From Candidatus Obscuribacterales bacterium (GTDB taxonomy: Bacteria; Cyanobacteriota; Vampirovibrionia; Obscuribacterales; Obscuribacteraceae), in assembly GCA_019744775.1 (NCBI GenBank), contig JAIETZ010000006.1:105092-169091 (forward strand): DNA of 64,000 nucleotides, in the 5' to 3' direction. A model generated the notes under the pieces. It made no database searches and was not told the origin of the DNA. It was given only the letters and a program-made list of their open reading frames with translations. Positions within the stretch are counted from its first letter, which is position 1; each line of letters opens with the position of its first letter. Position numbers and translations under genes: made by a program. Shown here in pieces: positions 8,199 through 17,706 of the stretch.

Positions 8199-9491
8199 AT
8201 GAAACAACAGACTGCACTTGCTCAGGGCACAGGCTCATCCGTTGTCGTCGAACGCTGCCAAACATGTGACAGTGCCCGTCTTGAGTCAGTACTGTTCTTG
8301 GGTTACCTACCGCCTGTAAATACGATGCCCATTACAGGCAAACGCCCGGCAGAAGAAGCTAGTTACCCTGCTGAAATGTTGTTTTGTCACAATTGCACCC
8401 TGGCACAATTAGGACTGATTGTCGATCCGGCAATTTTGTTTCCACCAGAATATCCTTATTCCAGCGGCACGACAAAAATTCTCCGGGAAAACTTCAAGGA
8501 ACTCTACGAGGAATCGTCTAAGATCGTACCTCTAACATCCGACGATCTAATTATCGACATAGGCTCTAACGACGGCACGCTTCTAAGTAATTTCAAAAAC
8601 GGCGGACATAAAGTGCAGGGTATCGAGCCTACACTGATGGGGAAAAAAGCAATTGAAGCCGGTATTGCAACTGAAGAAGCTTTCTTTAACATCGAAACCG
8701 CCACTCGAGTACGCTCAAAAGTAGGCAAAGCCCGCATCATAACCGCAACCAATGTTTTTGCACACATAGAAAACATTCATGACATCATGGAAGGCATAAT
8801 GACCTTGCTTGACGATGATGGAGTGTTCATCTCTGAATCCCATTATCTTCTGGGACTAGTAGAAACGCTACAATATGACACCATTTACCATGAGCATTTA
8901 CGTTATTATTCTTTGAGTAGCATTAGCTACCTTCTCAATCGCCATGGACTGGAAGTAATTCACGCCAAGCGTATACCGACGCATGGTGGTTCTATTCGAG
9001 TTTATGCGGCCCGCAACGGCAAACACCCAGTCAGAGACTCTGTAAAAGAATTACTAAACAGCGAAAATGCTGCCAACCTTGGCACCAAACTTTTGCCGGA
9101 ATTCAAAGAACGCGTCGTGCTTTCCAAGTTAAAACTCAATTCTTTATTGCTTGATTTAAAATTGAAAAAACAAAGAATTTTTGGCGTCGGAGCACCTTCT
9201 CGTGCCAGCACATTAATAAACTATGCAGGCATCGATAATGGCATTCTTGACTGTGTGGTAGAGGTCAAAAATTCACACAAGGTAGGTAAAAATATGCCTG
9301 GGACTGTAATTCCCGTAAAAGAAGAATCCTGCTTGTTTGATGAGCAGCCGGAATATGCGCTTCTTCTTTCATGGCACATCAAGGACGAATTGATACAAAA
9401 TCTATCCGCCAAAGGCTTCAAAGGTAAATACATAGTCCCTCTGCCGGAACCGCAGATCATAGGCAATGACGGCACTAGCTCTAACGCTTGA
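8199..9491 (+). CDS. NDP-sugar C-methyltransferase (TcaB9/NovU type)
   Basis: This 430-residue protein has an N-terminal zinc-binding module (C20, C23, C63, C66), a SAM-binding core (IIDIGSNDGTLL, 118-129) and a C-terminal Rossmann-like domain starting near IFGVGAPSRASTL. The Y230-H-E232-H233 cluster matches the catalytic Tyr-x-Glu-His of the C-3 methyltransferase TcaB9. Such enzymes methylate carbon of a keto-deoxysugar nucleotide, giving branched sugars. AAGGAG lies 8 nt before the ATG. It probably works with the epimerase just upstream. The last 11 nt overlap the convergent GT2 gene. Confidence 0.88.
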   Translation: MKQQTALAQGTGSSVVVERCQTCDSARLESVLFLGYLPPVNTMPITGKRPAEEASYPAEMLFCHNCTLAQLGLIVDPAILFPPEYPYSSGTTKILRENFKELYEESSKIVPLTSDDLIIDIGSNDGTLLSNFKNGGHKVQGIEPTLMGKKAIEAGIATEEAFFNIETATRVRSKVGKARIITATNVFAHIENIHDIMEGIMTLLDDDGVFISESHYLLGLVETLQYDTIYHEHLRYYSLSSISYLLNRHGLEVIHAKRIPTHGGSIRVYAARNGKHPVRDSVKELLNSENAANLGTKLLPEFKERVVLSKLKLNSLLLDLKLKKQRIFGVGAPSRASTLINYAGIDNGILDCVVEVKNSHKVGKNMPGTVIPVKEESCLFDEQPEYALLLSWHIKDELIQNLSAKGFKGKYIVPLPEPQIIGNDGTSSNA

Positions 9492-10464
9492 CCATTGTTC
9501 TCAGCTTTTGCAGTCCAGTATAAATTTCTTTCCCACCATAAGTGGCGAGCGACAGCATGGACAAGTAAAACTTTCCACCAAGTGTCGGCGTCAACTCGGC
9601 GGCGATGGCAAAGTACTGGCGCGCAACCTCGCATTGCCCTCTCTTAAAACAGTCCAATCCAATAGCTGTGCAACTGCCCGCGTACTGTCCGGCAGCAACG
9701 CAAAACATTTCTTTCAGATCATCATCAGGGAAAAGACCTGATGATTTGGCCAAATGATATTGCTTTTTAATCAGTCCTTGATACGAGCGGCCTATTTCAG
9801 CATTTGCTTTGAATTTTGTTGTGGCTGTGCCACCATGAATTCTGTACTCGCCAACGCTATCAGCGACAAGGGAAATCCTCCCATTAAGAGCAACACGCAG
9901 CCATAAGTCCATGTCCGGGCAATATTGGATTGCCGGGTCGTACTGCCCAGCCTTATTTAGAATTGATGTTCTCAGCAGCACCGAGCATGGTTGAACAGCA
10001 ATTCTACCGGTCAGATATTTTCTGTAAAAGTCTCTTCCATCTATACATCGATCAACTTCAGTGATTTTCACCTTTTCACCAATCCGCTGACCATTCTCGT
10101 CAATAAGCAGGACTGAACCTATGGCCGCACCTACTTGCGGATCAACTACGATTTGGTCGTAGAGCTTTTTCAGACCACCCGGCAAAAGCCTGTCATCATC
10201 AGCCAAAAGCATTAGATATTCCGACTGACAAAGTTCAATGCACTTATTACCGGCACCAACCATGCCTAAATTTTTCGGATAGTAGAAATAATTTACTCGT
10301 GAATCGTTGAAGCTATCCACTATTTCTTTGACATTCACAGGCGAGGCGGTATCGACTATGAGCAGCTCAAAATCAATTTCGGACTCCGACAATACGCTGG
10401 CAATGACTTGGCGCAAATAATCATCGCGATTATAAGTAGGGATAGCAACAGTTACTTTGTCCAT
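9481..10464 (-). CDS. Glycosyltransferase family 2, paralogue of the gene at 6030
   Basis: This 327-residue GT-A protein has the opening VTVAIPTYNRDDYL and a metal-binding ADDDRLLP (DDD at 89-91). By eye more than half of its residues match the protein at 6030-7013, and both have the same length. It lies downstream of another GT2 (10452-11321) and overlaps it by 13 nt, so the two are probably co-translated. The paralogy suggests two similar but not identical transfer steps, or a recent duplication. Confidence 0.9.
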   Translation of the reverse strand: MDKVTVAIPTYNRDDYLRQVIASVLSESEIDFELLIVDTASPVNVKEIVDSFNDSRVNYFYYPKNLGMVGAGNKCIELCQSEYLMLLADDDRLLPGGLKKLYDQIVVDPQVGAAIGSVLLIDENGQRIGEKVKITEVDRCIDGRDFYRKYLTGRIAVQPCSVLLRTSILNKAGQYDPAIQYCPDMDLWLRVALNGRISLVADSVGEYRIHGGTATTKFKANAEIGRSYQGLIKKQYHLAKSSGLFPDDDLKEMFCVAAGQYAGSCTAIGLDCFKRGQCEVARQYFAIAAELTPTLGGKFYLSMLSLATYGGKEIYTGLQKLRTMVKR

Positions 10465-11321
10465 GACGCTAATTTCTTATACTCAGGAGAAAAATACAGC
10501 GTTTTAAAAATAGCATATGGGCCAAGAACAAACATAGCTAAGAAAGAGACGAACATCCCTCGGATACTCTTAGCTCTAAAATTGAGTTTTGTGTAAGTCC
10601 AATAAACGCGCATCCAGTCAACCACTAAGCGAATATAATTGTCCGGTCGCGCAATAATATGCCGATGCTTGCCTTGAAAATACGTCCAAGCCGAACACCT
10701 ATCAATGGTCAAACCGATCATTTGCCGAACATTAGGAACCCGAACAGGATGCCTTACTTTGGCATCGCAAACAAAAAGAATCTCTGTTAACGGAAGCAAA
10801 CGCCGGCGCAAGTCAGAGTCTTCTTGAGTAGGATGTCGAAAATTCTCATCAAATCCCCCAATCTCCTTAAACAAGCTTCGCTTGACGGCGATGTTTGCCG
10901 ACCAAAATAGACCACCTGTCATATTAATTGGGCACTCAGAAAAAATTCTATTCATTTCACCGATTGCTTCAATTGACCCCTCTAAGGCTTGAGCCGCGCC
11001 GCCGGTATGCGCAGCATAGACAGAAAGCCAATTAGCATCAATCAAAACATCATCGTCCGTAAAAACCAGCCATTCACCAGTTGCTAATTTCGCGCCGTTA
11101 TTTCTGTTAGCAGCAGGACCTTTCTGAGGGCCCTTAACGAATCTAACCCAGGGATATCCTTCTTTGACTACAGTCTCTACCGCGCTTGAGCGGCTATCAT
11201 CGGTGACGATCACTTCATACTCACCAAAAGCCATTGTTTGCTTGCCGGAAGCAAGCGCGTCCAAGACGTGACGAAGAGGCTCTGCGCGTTCACAGGTAGG
11301 AATTATCACTGAAAACAACAT
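10452..11321 (-). CDS. Glycosyltransferase family 2
   Basis: This 289-residue protein starts MLFSVIIPTCERAEPLRHVL and has WLVFTDDDVLID (DDD at 89-91), followed by GGLFWSANIAVKR, GGFDENFRHPTQEDSDL and a C-terminal hydrophobic segment. The ATG at 11321 is preferred because the conserved first strand begins right after it; a further in-frame start at 11360 would lie upstream of the -10 box. There is no Shine-Dalgarno, and the -10 hexamer lies only 8 nt upstream, so the mRNA may be leaderless. It is first gene of a two-gene operon with the GT2 at 9481. Confidence 0.87.
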   Translation of the reverse strand: MLFSVIIPTCERAEPLRHVLDALASGKQTMAFGEYEVIVTDDSRSSAVETVVKEGYPWVRFVKGPQKGPAANRNNGAKLATGEWLVFTDDDVLIDANWLSVYAAHTGGAAQALEGSIEAIGEMNRIFSECPINMTGGLFWSANIAVKRSLFKEIGGFDENFRHPTQEDSDLRRRLLPLTEILFVCDAKVRHPVRVPNVRQMIGLTIDRCSAWTYFQGKHRHIIARPDNYIRLVVDWMRVYWTYTKLNFRAKSIRGMFVSFLAMFVLGPYAIFKTLYFSPEYKKLASWTK

Positions 11322-11336
11322 CAACTGAATTATATA
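11319..11336 (-). promoter_or_regulatory. -10 region placed at the start codon; copy of 7033-7050
   Basis: On the minus strand this reads TATATAATTCAGTTGATG, where the final ATG is the proposed start codon of the GT2 gene. The TATAAT ends 8 nt before that ATG, putting transcription start within about 2 nt of translation start. It differs from 7033-7050 at one of 18 positions. Confidence 0.55.
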
Positions 11337-11396
11337 CCCAAAAATTGTTTTATACTTCAAAGGGGCCGAACAGGACCGTTACGCTGGGGATGGTTA

Positions 11397-12491
11397 ATGC
11401 CAATTTGCGTTATTACACCAAGGTTGCCACCAGCCATGGATGGGTTGGGCGATTATTGCTATCAGATGTGGCACCACTGGCCCAACAGCGAAAAGCCCCA
11501 GAGATTTTTAGTACTGGACTCAGTCGATGAAAGCCGCAAATATTGGCCGCAGGTCGCAATTGACCAATTCGAGCCATCGGAAAACGGGCTTCTAGCAAGA
11601 CTTTCCAAAATGAATGTCGACACTGTCTTCTTGCAATACGTCGGCTATGGTTTTGACGTAAACGGCTGTCCTTCATGGCTACCAGCAGCACTTAAAAAAT
11701 GGCTGGATGGTAATAGCGGAAGACGTTTGGTTACCATGTTTCACGAAACCTGGTCTAGCGGCAAGCCTTGGCAAAAAGTCTTCTGGCTTATGGGCAAGCA
11801 AAAAAAATGCGTGTCGGACCTGATGCAGCTATCCTCGGCAATAATCACCAGTTGCGAAGTTAATCGTCAGTCTCTACTGGCACTCGGTGTAAATAAACCA
11901 GTTCAGATAATCCCTTTGGGTTGTAGTTTTGCTGTTGATGCCTCAGCAGTGAAAAACTGGAAGCAATTGCTTATTTTTGGCAAGGAATACGCCAGAGTTA
12001 GAGGTGTTCAGACTCATGTGGAGCTTCTCGAGCAACTAATCAAACAAGGCGCGATCGAACGTATAGTGCTCGCGGGTCAATGCACCGGCAAAGACCTAGC
12101 CGCCGAGTTTATTCGGGACAAACTCCCCTCTCTAAACTTAACCACAGCCTACAATTTCGACAGTTCGCAAGTACCTTCATCGGTTCAAGAAAGCGGGTTG
12201 TCCTTGATGCATACTCAATCAACCCACATTTTGAAATCGACTTCTTTCCATTTAGCGGCAAAACTGGGACAAGTCTCCATTGCTGAGGACAGCGGTCCAG
12301 CCGACACTCCATTTATTTCCGGCAAACACTATCTTGCATATCCGGTTGACAAGCCAGATATCCTTATCGGTTCACTAAACGACCAACATCTCGAATCGAT
12401 TTCGCGAGATGTTTCTCAACTTGCCTCTACTTATTTGTCTTGGCGTGAAATCGCCTCAACCTGGCATCAAATCTTTGAGTCTCTCGTCTGA
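11397..12491 (+). CDS. GT4-like glycosyltransferase, divergent
   Basis: This 364-residue protein begins MPICVITPRLPPAMDGLGDY, typical of the N-terminal half of GT-B enzymes that recognise the acceptor. It has an LLIFGKEYARVRG donor-half strand. The usual E-x7-E motif is not evident: the corresponding part reads HTQSTHILKSTSFHLAAKLGQ, without the two Glu. It may be a divergent family member or have altered chemistry. GGGGA lies about 8 nt before ATG 11397. It is flanked by convergent and divergent glycosyltransferase genes and is transcribed alone. Confidence 0.75.
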   Translation: MPICVITPRLPPAMDGLGDYCYQMWHHWPNSEKPQRFLVLDSVDESRKYWPQVAIDQFEPSENGLLARLSKMNVDTVFLQYVGYGFDVNGCPSWLPAALKKWLDGNSGRRLVTMFHETWSSGKPWQKVFWLMGKQKKCVSDLMQLSSAIITSCEVNRQSLLALGVNKPVQIIPLGCSFAVDASAVKNWKQLLIFGKEYARVRGVQTHVELLEQLIKQGAIERIVLAGQCTGKDLAAEFIRDKLPSLNLTTAYNFDSSQVPSSVQESGLSLMHTQSTHILKSTSFHLAAKLGQVSIAEDSGPADTPFISGKHYLAYPVDKPDILIGSLNDQHLESISRDVSQLASTYLSWREIASTWHQIFESLV

Positions 12492-12568
12492 TATATTAGG
12501 CAACCGATACCAAAGCCGTCTTGATCAAAGTCTTCAACAAACTCGTTGACCAGAAAGTATATTTTTGA

Positions 12569-13648
12569 TCATTCATTCAGCACCCAATCGAAGATGTCCA
12601 TTATTTGACTGGCAAAGGTTTTCGAATTCCAGCCCGAATCGACCAGGCTTCTTCCCGTTTTACCCATTTCAATAGCCTTGTCGGGGTTATCCTGAAAAAA
12701 CCGTATCGCTCGAGTCCACCCTTCTTCATCATTGGGTTCCACCCAGAATCCAATTCCCAGGGCTTCAATATCAATGTCAATATAAGGATTTTTCGTCATT
12801 ATGACAGGCTTAGCCATTGCCAAGGCATCTACCAAGCTCGACAGTCCGTTCAGATGATCAGCCGAATATAGGGGTATCGCCAAAGCCCTGGCCTTTGCGT
12901 ATATTTTTACCAGGTCTGGAAAAGGCAAAAATGAATCATCAGGTCTCACCGTAACTTCTACGCAATCGGCAACTTTAATTCCAGGGCTAAAGCTTTCTTG
13001 TAAACAAAGTATGTGAGCAGGTTGATTCATCTTGGCGCAGGCTTTAGCAAAAGTCAGAAAGTCACGTCCGGTACGACCGGCCGCTACAATTGTTTCGCCA
13101 TTAGAAATGTTCTCGGGATAATAATCCTTATCCGGTCCCCATGTTAAAGCTTTTGACTTGGGCTCTTTTAAGTTTGCAACTCTTTTGTTGATGCTTCCAG
13201 AAACAGCCTTACTCATTGCCGGAAAGGCATCGCAGCCATTCACCATTAGCCTTACAAACGGCTCACGTGTGGCAGCTAGCATGCCCATATTCAATGGTTG
13301 ATGGGCAACTACCACCAAAGGCGTCTTAAACAGTCCCAAAGCGCGCATATAGCTCAGTAAGTATGTCTGTGTCTGACAGGGTGCATAAATCAAATCAGCA
13401 TTCTTGTCAGCTAAAATGCGCGCCTGTTGTTCAAGATCTCCGATCGGCAATGGTAGCCTCAGCCGGTTATAAGTCTTTTGCAGGGAACTTAAAAACGGAT
13501 CTTCAGCAAAATCAATTAGTTCGGCCTGATAATTACGCTCAGAAAAGTAGTTAATGCCATACAAATATTGATCAGGGGTCTGTCCATCTTTAACTTCTTG
13601 CCAGACACCTGCAAGTGGATAATTGTTAACTACCAATACTCGACGCAT
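12569..13648 (-). CDS. GT-B glycosyltransferase, GT4-like with altered Glu motif
   Basis: This 359-residue protein has a GT-B pattern: MRRVLVVNNYPLAGVWQEV at the N-terminus, a donor half starting near TIVAAGRTGRDF, and a C-terminal NGLSSLVDALAMAKPVIMT. In the last block GT4 enzymes normally carry E-x7-E; here the positions read N and D, so catalysis or donor binding may differ. It is the last gene of a seven-gene minus-strand operon starting at 20167, and begins 3 nt after the GT2 stop. Confidence 0.8.
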   Translation of the reverse strand: MRRVLVVNNYPLAGVWQEVKDGQTPDQYLYGINYFSERNYQAELIDFAEDPFLSSLQKTYNRLRLPLPIGDLEQQARILADKNADLIYAPCQTQTYLLSYMRALGLFKTPLVVVAHQPLNMGMLAATREPFVRLMVNGCDAFPAMSKAVSGSINKRVANLKEPKSKALTWGPDKDYYPENISNGETIVAAGRTGRDFLTFAKACAKMNQPAHILCLQESFSPGIKVADCVEVTVRPDDSFLPFPDLVKIYAKARALAIPLYSADHLNGLSSLVDALAMAKPVIMTKNPYIDIDIEALGIGFWVEPNDEEGWTRAIRFFQDNPDKAIEMGKTGRSLVDSGWNSKTFASQIMDIFDWVLNE

Positions 13649-13651
13649 CTG

Positions 13652-14497
13652 TCACACTCTCCTTTTTTGAGAGCGTGTAAGCGAACGCCAGAGCTGATAA
13701 TGCGGGGAAAGCAAACTTATAAATGCCGCAGCGGGATCATTTGACTGAATATCACGCGCAGCAAGCACCTTTATAGAATAAATAACTTGCCGCAAGTACG
13801 CCCCAAAATCAACAGCTTCCTTATCACCGGCATGCCAACGCCAGTATGTTTCAAGGACATCCGACAAATTCTTTTGTCTTGCATCGAGTATCGTAAGAAC
13901 AGGATCAAACACGACATCATAACCTGCTTGCAACAATCGATGTCCCAACTCTCGATCCTCACTGTGCCTGCACAGACGATTAAAATTACCTATTTCCAGC
14001 ACAATTGATTTTCGTAACAGACTGCCGGCAGTTACCAACAGTCCATGACGGTTGGTCGCTCCTTCAGTCATTTCATAAATGTGTCTGTTGGCCCATCGTT
14101 CAGACAATGTTCTAGGGTGGTTTAAAATAATTCGCCCAAAGACGCCGGCCTCTTTTCCAACCAGAGGCCATGATAGGGCATGTTCCAAATACTTCGGACT
14201 AATAACTTTGCCGGCATCCAGACAAAATACAAGTTCGTTGCGAGCCATCTGCATCGCCTGTGCTCTAACTGCTCCTCGCCCGGTATTGCGGTCATTTTGT
14301 ATAACCTTCACACCGCAAGCATTGGCTACCGTTGCTGAATCATCTGTTGAGCCGTCATCAATCACAAAGATTTCATCGATTGCCACGGTCTGAGCCTGTA
14401 GCGACCTAATCGTCTCACCAACGGTCGACGCGTTGTTATAGCAGGGTACATAGGTGCTGATTTTTCTTACGCTGGATACAGATTCAGGGACTGCCAT
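13652..14497 (-). CDS. Glycosyltransferase family 2
   Basis: The 281-residue product has the GT2 opening ISTYVPCYNNASTVGETI and VIDDGSTDDSA. Where the metal-binding DxD is expected it reads FCLDAGKVIS, so the second Asp is Gly. It also has the acceptor-region motif HSEDRELGHRLLQAGY (an ED-type catalytic base). It may still be active, since some GT2 enzymes tolerate such changes. It overlaps the upstream GT4 gene by 14 nt in the seven-gene operon. Confidence 0.85.
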   Translation of the reverse strand: MAVPESVSSVRKISTYVPCYNNASTVGETIRSLQAQTVAIDEIFVIDDGSTDDSATVANACGVKVIQNDRNTGRGAVRAQAMQMARNELVFCLDAGKVISPKYLEHALSWPLVGKEAGVFGRIILNHPRTLSERWANRHIYEMTEGATNRHGLLVTAGSLLRKSIVLEIGNFNRLCRHSEDRELGHRLLQAGYDVVFDPVLTILDARQKNLSDVLETYWRWHAGDKEAVDFGAYLRQVIYSIKVLAARDIQSNDPAAAFISLLSPHYQLWRSLTRSQKRRV

Positions 14498-15533
14498 TCA
14501 CAAGTCCCTCCAAAGCTGCGTACCATTTACTACGTAGACTTTCCTTAGCGAAAATGACCTCTGAATCTCGTCTATTCGTCTCTGAAATAGAACCGAGATC
14601 ATTGTCCGCACACCAATTAATTTTCGCCGCCAAATCATTGATATCAGGCAAACGTAAATGTGCGTGCTTGACCCACTCTGTTGAGTACGCTCGCCTTTTG
14701 AACCACTGCTTTCTAACTAATAGTTCCTTCGTCGTCACATATTCATTCATTGGAGGGTAATCGGTTGTAATAACAGGCATTCCAGTAACCAATGGCTCCA
14801 GCACCATAAAACCATTGCCTTCCATTTTGGACGGTTGTATAGCCACATCACCACTTGCGTACAATTGCGCCGGGTTATCGAGATTGCCAACCTGGACTTT
14901 GATGCGCGAATCCAATTCAGGCAGCTCGATTTCCTTTTGCATACGCACAAGTAAGGATATGTCGGCTCTTTTCACTTTCTTAAAGGCAAGGATGGTATCA
15001 CGCGTGCCTTTTCTATCTTGCGGATCAACCAGTCCTGCATTATGTACAAATTGTCGGGCTTTGCCTTGAATCATCCGTTTTGGAAACCGTCCAATATCAA
15101 TCGCTACAGGAATATATATACGATTATTGAAACCATAACTTGCCACTATCTTGTCGGTAAAATGCGATTGGCAAACAAATAAATCACAAAGCTGCCATTC
15201 GGCATCAGTCCCGCGAAACCATTCCCAATTGGGAATGCAGACGGTCTTCAATCCTGATTCTTTTGCGACAGCTAACATGTTTCGGTGCCAGCCATGTCGT
15301 TCGGGAAATATTATTCCTTGCAAGCCGGCATATGCTTCTCTAAGTTGAGCATCACTAAAGTTCGGATCCAAAAGTCTCTCGAAATCACCGGACAATGGGT
15401 GATCAAACAATCGCTCGGAAGGAATTGCCAGGTAATAGCCAATACCCAACACAGACTGCACGTCGGCCATTTGCCGGCCAAAGCCGGAATCGTCCTTATG
15501 CCCTACTACTGCCCACTTTGCCGGATCAAACAT
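14484..15533 (-). CDS. Glycosyltransferase family 4
   Basis: This 349-residue GT-B protein has a donor-half motif ARQFVHNAGLVDPQDRKGT, and EGNGFMVLEPLVTGMPVITTDYP gives the E-x7-E pair and the GxPVI loop of retaining GT4 enzymes. It likely adds a sugar to the lipid-linked repeat unit. It lies 9 nt downstream of the epimerase-like gene and overlaps the following GT2 by 14 nt, both in the seven-gene operon. Confidence 0.87.
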   Translation of the reverse strand: MFDPAKWAVVGHKDDSGFGRQMADVQSVLGIGYYLAIPSERLFDHPLSGDFERLLDPNFSDAQLREAYAGLQGIIFPERHGWHRNMLAVAKESGLKTVCIPNWEWFRGTDAEWQLCDLFVCQSHFTDKIVASYGFNNRIYIPVAIDIGRFPKRMIQGKARQFVHNAGLVDPQDRKGTRDTILAFKKVKRADISLLVRMQKEIELPELDSRIKVQVGNLDNPAQLYASGDVAIQPSKMEGNGFMVLEPLVTGMPVITTDYPPMNEYVTTKELLVRKQWFKRRAYSTEWVKHAHLRLPDINDLAAKINWCADNDLGSISETNRRDSEVIFAKESLRSKWYAALEGLVNGSP

Positions 15534-15542
15534 TTTTCAATT

Positions 15543-16652
15543 CTACCCTACCGGATAACCGGCAAAATCCAGCCAGGCTATCGACCGGCGCATGCCTTCG
15601 TCAAAACTAACAAGTGGCTTATAACCAAGAACCTGCTCGGCTTTCTTATGTGGCACCTTGTAAGTACACAATTGCAGGGCAACCATTTCAGCACTAGGGC
15701 GTGGCTTGTTAACGAGCTGTTCTGTGTTAGTCGAACTCACTACAGAAGCATCTTGCGCAAAAACCATTTTCTTAATTGCGGCTTTCAGCCCACCTGAAAC
15801 AAACGGGAGAATGCTTTGTGTGACAGGCAACGCGCGTAAATGATTAAAGAAATCCTCCCTTGAAGGTTTCATACAGGCATTCACTTCGTCATCGCTCATT
15901 CGGTAGATGCTTGCAGGATTTATTTTTAAGGCATATGCCATTTGCTCATAGTATTTAAGCCAAGTGACGGTCTCATCATCACCCACTAAAAATGCTTGCC
16001 TGTCTGCAGATTTACTCCCAAATGCCAGCCTGATTGACTCCAATAGATTGTCCACATAAATTGTGTTGCAAATACCATTTCCATTGTTCACTAGATAGGC
16101 TGTACCAGCCAACAATTCATTGGCTAACCCGGCAGTCCAACGCCAAGACCTTGGTCCGTAAACTATGCCTGGGCGAAATATCACTATTTCAACTGAGCCT
16201 TTGTCTCTGCGTTTTAAAAGCTTTGTCTCTGTTGCGACTTTGGCATTTGAATAAACAAATCTCTGTTTCTTACTCAGTTTGTCTTCTTCGCTTGTACCGG
16301 CAGCAGGATTCAAGCCGTGAACGGCAAAGCTGCTTAAATAGACTATTTTCTCAACGCCTGCCTTTTCTGCCGCACTATAAACCGCATCAGCCGAACTAAT
16401 CATTGCTTGAGCATCGCCGAGTGCTGCATGCAGAACAAACCTGCTGCCTTTGAACGCTTCCACCAATGCCTCTGTGTCAGCCGCATCAGCAATTTTGCCC
16501 GCAAGATCAAAGCGAGACACTCGAGCTAGACTCCCATAGCTTCTAACAATTGGCACGACTTCGAAAAGATTCTGCAAATAAAAGAACTCAACAGCTTGCG
16601 TGCCGATGAATCCATTTGCCCCCAATATTGCCAGTTTGTCCACGCTAGCCAA
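15543..16652 (-). CDS. NAD-dependent epimerase/dehydratase
   Basis: This 369-residue extended SDR has the cofactor motif GANGFIG at 11-17, YLSSFAVHG with the catalytic Ser, and Y134-x3-K138 (YSNAK). It likely oxidises, reduces or epimerises an NDP-sugar for this locus; the substrate is not clear. The long C-terminal part (after about residue 230) is less conserved and carries the GYKPLVSFDEGM pattern common to sugar-nucleotide epimerases. It overlaps the Gfo/Idh/MocA gene by 8 nt; the two probably act in the same sugar pathway. Confidence 0.85.
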   Translation of the reverse strand: MASVDKLAILGANGFIGTQAVEFFYLQNLFEVVPIVRSYGSLARVSRFDLAGKIADAADTEALVEAFKGSRFVLHAALGDAQAMISSADAVYSAAEKAGVEKIVYLSSFAVHGLNPAAGTSEEDKLSKKQRFVYSNAKVATETKLLKRRDKGSVEIVIFRPGIVYGPRSWRWTAGLANELLAGTAYLVNNGNGICNTIYVDNLLESIRLAFGSKSADRQAFLVGDDETVTWLKYYEQMAYALKINPASIYRMSDDEVNACMKPSREDFFNHLRALPVTQSILPFVSGGLKAAIKKMVFAQDASVVSSTNTEQLVNKPRPSAEMVALQLCTYKVPHKKAEQVLGYKPLVSFDEGMRRSIAWLDFAGYPVG

Positions 16653-17706
16653 CTCCTTTTAGAAGTTGTGCTCTTTTCAATTCAATTTCATTGAGCCAGG
16701 GCATTGGCATCAACTGAGCCTTTTCATAACACGCCTCAATGAGCCGCATAGCTTTCATGGCTTCAGCACCAGTTACTACAGTCTCACAAACACGGTTTTC
16801 AGCAACGGACTCAACAACCGCATGCAGCTGATTGAAAAAAGCCCGCAAATGATCCGGTTGATCAATGCTCGGAAGGCATACTCTGTTTCTTAATTCATCA
16901 ATCGCCTTCATAGCGCTTGCATCGCTCGAAACAACTTCGATTTTAGTTGCTTGGGTAATACCCCAAGTGACAGATCCCTTTTCACAATCAATTGCGTATT
17001 TGTTGTCTAAAAACCAATCACGACTCAAACGTACTTTTCCACTAACACCATTCCTGAATTTCAACTGCAATCGGCAGTTTGCTTCAACTCCTCCCATAGC
17101 GTCATCCTCGTACTCTTGGCTGCTTTCCACATCTCCAAAAAACCACAAGGCTAAATCCAAAAGATGCACACCAAGATCCATCAAGACCCCGCCGCCGGCT
17201 TCTTTTTTGTTAAACAAGGAACCTGTTGCAGCCGGCCATTGAAATGGACTGCCCTCACTGAAATTAAAGCTTATCGCTTTACCTAAAAGCTCCCGTGTAA
17301 GAATTTCTTTGATAGCTAAAGCTGCTGGAAATTGACGACGAAAGTGTCCAACGGCCAACAATTTGTTGCCTGCCGCTTCGAGCATTGCCTGACACTGAAT
17401 GGAGGTCTGCGCCATAGGCTTCTCACACAAAACCGATGAGCCTCGCGTTAAAGCTTCGATAGTCTGTTCGGCATGAAAAGCAACCGGTGTTGCAATTATC
17501 GCAAGGTCTATATCTTTGAATTGAGCAATTTCGTCAACTGCTGATCCCGGAAACTGCAGCGACAATTTTTCCGCTCGAACCTTTGACGAATCACATACCG
17601 CTTTTACTGACACAGTACCCGAAGCACTCAGCTTCTTTAATGCCGGAGCGTAATAATGCTCAGCCACCGCACCACACCCAACGAGCGCCACATTTACAGG
17701 CTTCAT
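16645..17706 (-). CDS. Gfo/Idh/MocA-family oxidoreductase
   Basis: This 353-residue protein has an N-terminal Rossmann domain with VGCGAVAEHYY (from 9), the family hallmark EKP at 95-97 (CEKPMAQT), and GGVLMDLGVHLLDLALWFFG, which contains the D-x3-H of the catalytic region. Family members use NAD(P) to oxidise or reduce sugars, for example WlbA on UDP-GlcNAcA. In this operon an NDP-sugar C3 dehydrogenase or ketoreductase role is likely. It overlaps both neighbours (4 nt upstream, 8 nt downstream), showing tight coupling. Confidence 0.9.
   Translation of the reverse strand: MKPVNVALVGCGAVAEHYYAPALKKLSASGTVSVKAVCDSSKVRAEKLSLQFPGSAVDEIAQFKDIDLAIIATPVAFHAEQTIEALTRGSSVLCEKPMAQTSIQCQAMLEAAGNKLLAVGHFRRQFPAALAIKEILTRELLGKAISFNFSEGSPFQWPAATGSLFNKKEAGGGVLMDLGVHLLDLALWFFGDVESSQEYEDDAMGGVEANCRLQLKFRNGVSGKVRLSRDWFLDNKYAIDCEKGSVTWGITQATKIEVVSSDASAMKAIDELRNRVCLPSIDQPDHLRAFFNQLHAVVESVAENRVCETVVTGAEAMKAMRLIEACYEKAQLMPMPWLNEIELKRAQLLKGVG

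Noticed and set aside
9221-9634. 137-codon minus-strand ORF across the methyltransferase/GT2 junction
   Set aside because: Both overlapped genes have clear family motifs; this frame has none.
14079-14393. 104-codon plus-strand ORF inside the GT2 gene
   Set aside because: Antisense shadow of a gene with clear GT2 motifs and operon overlaps.
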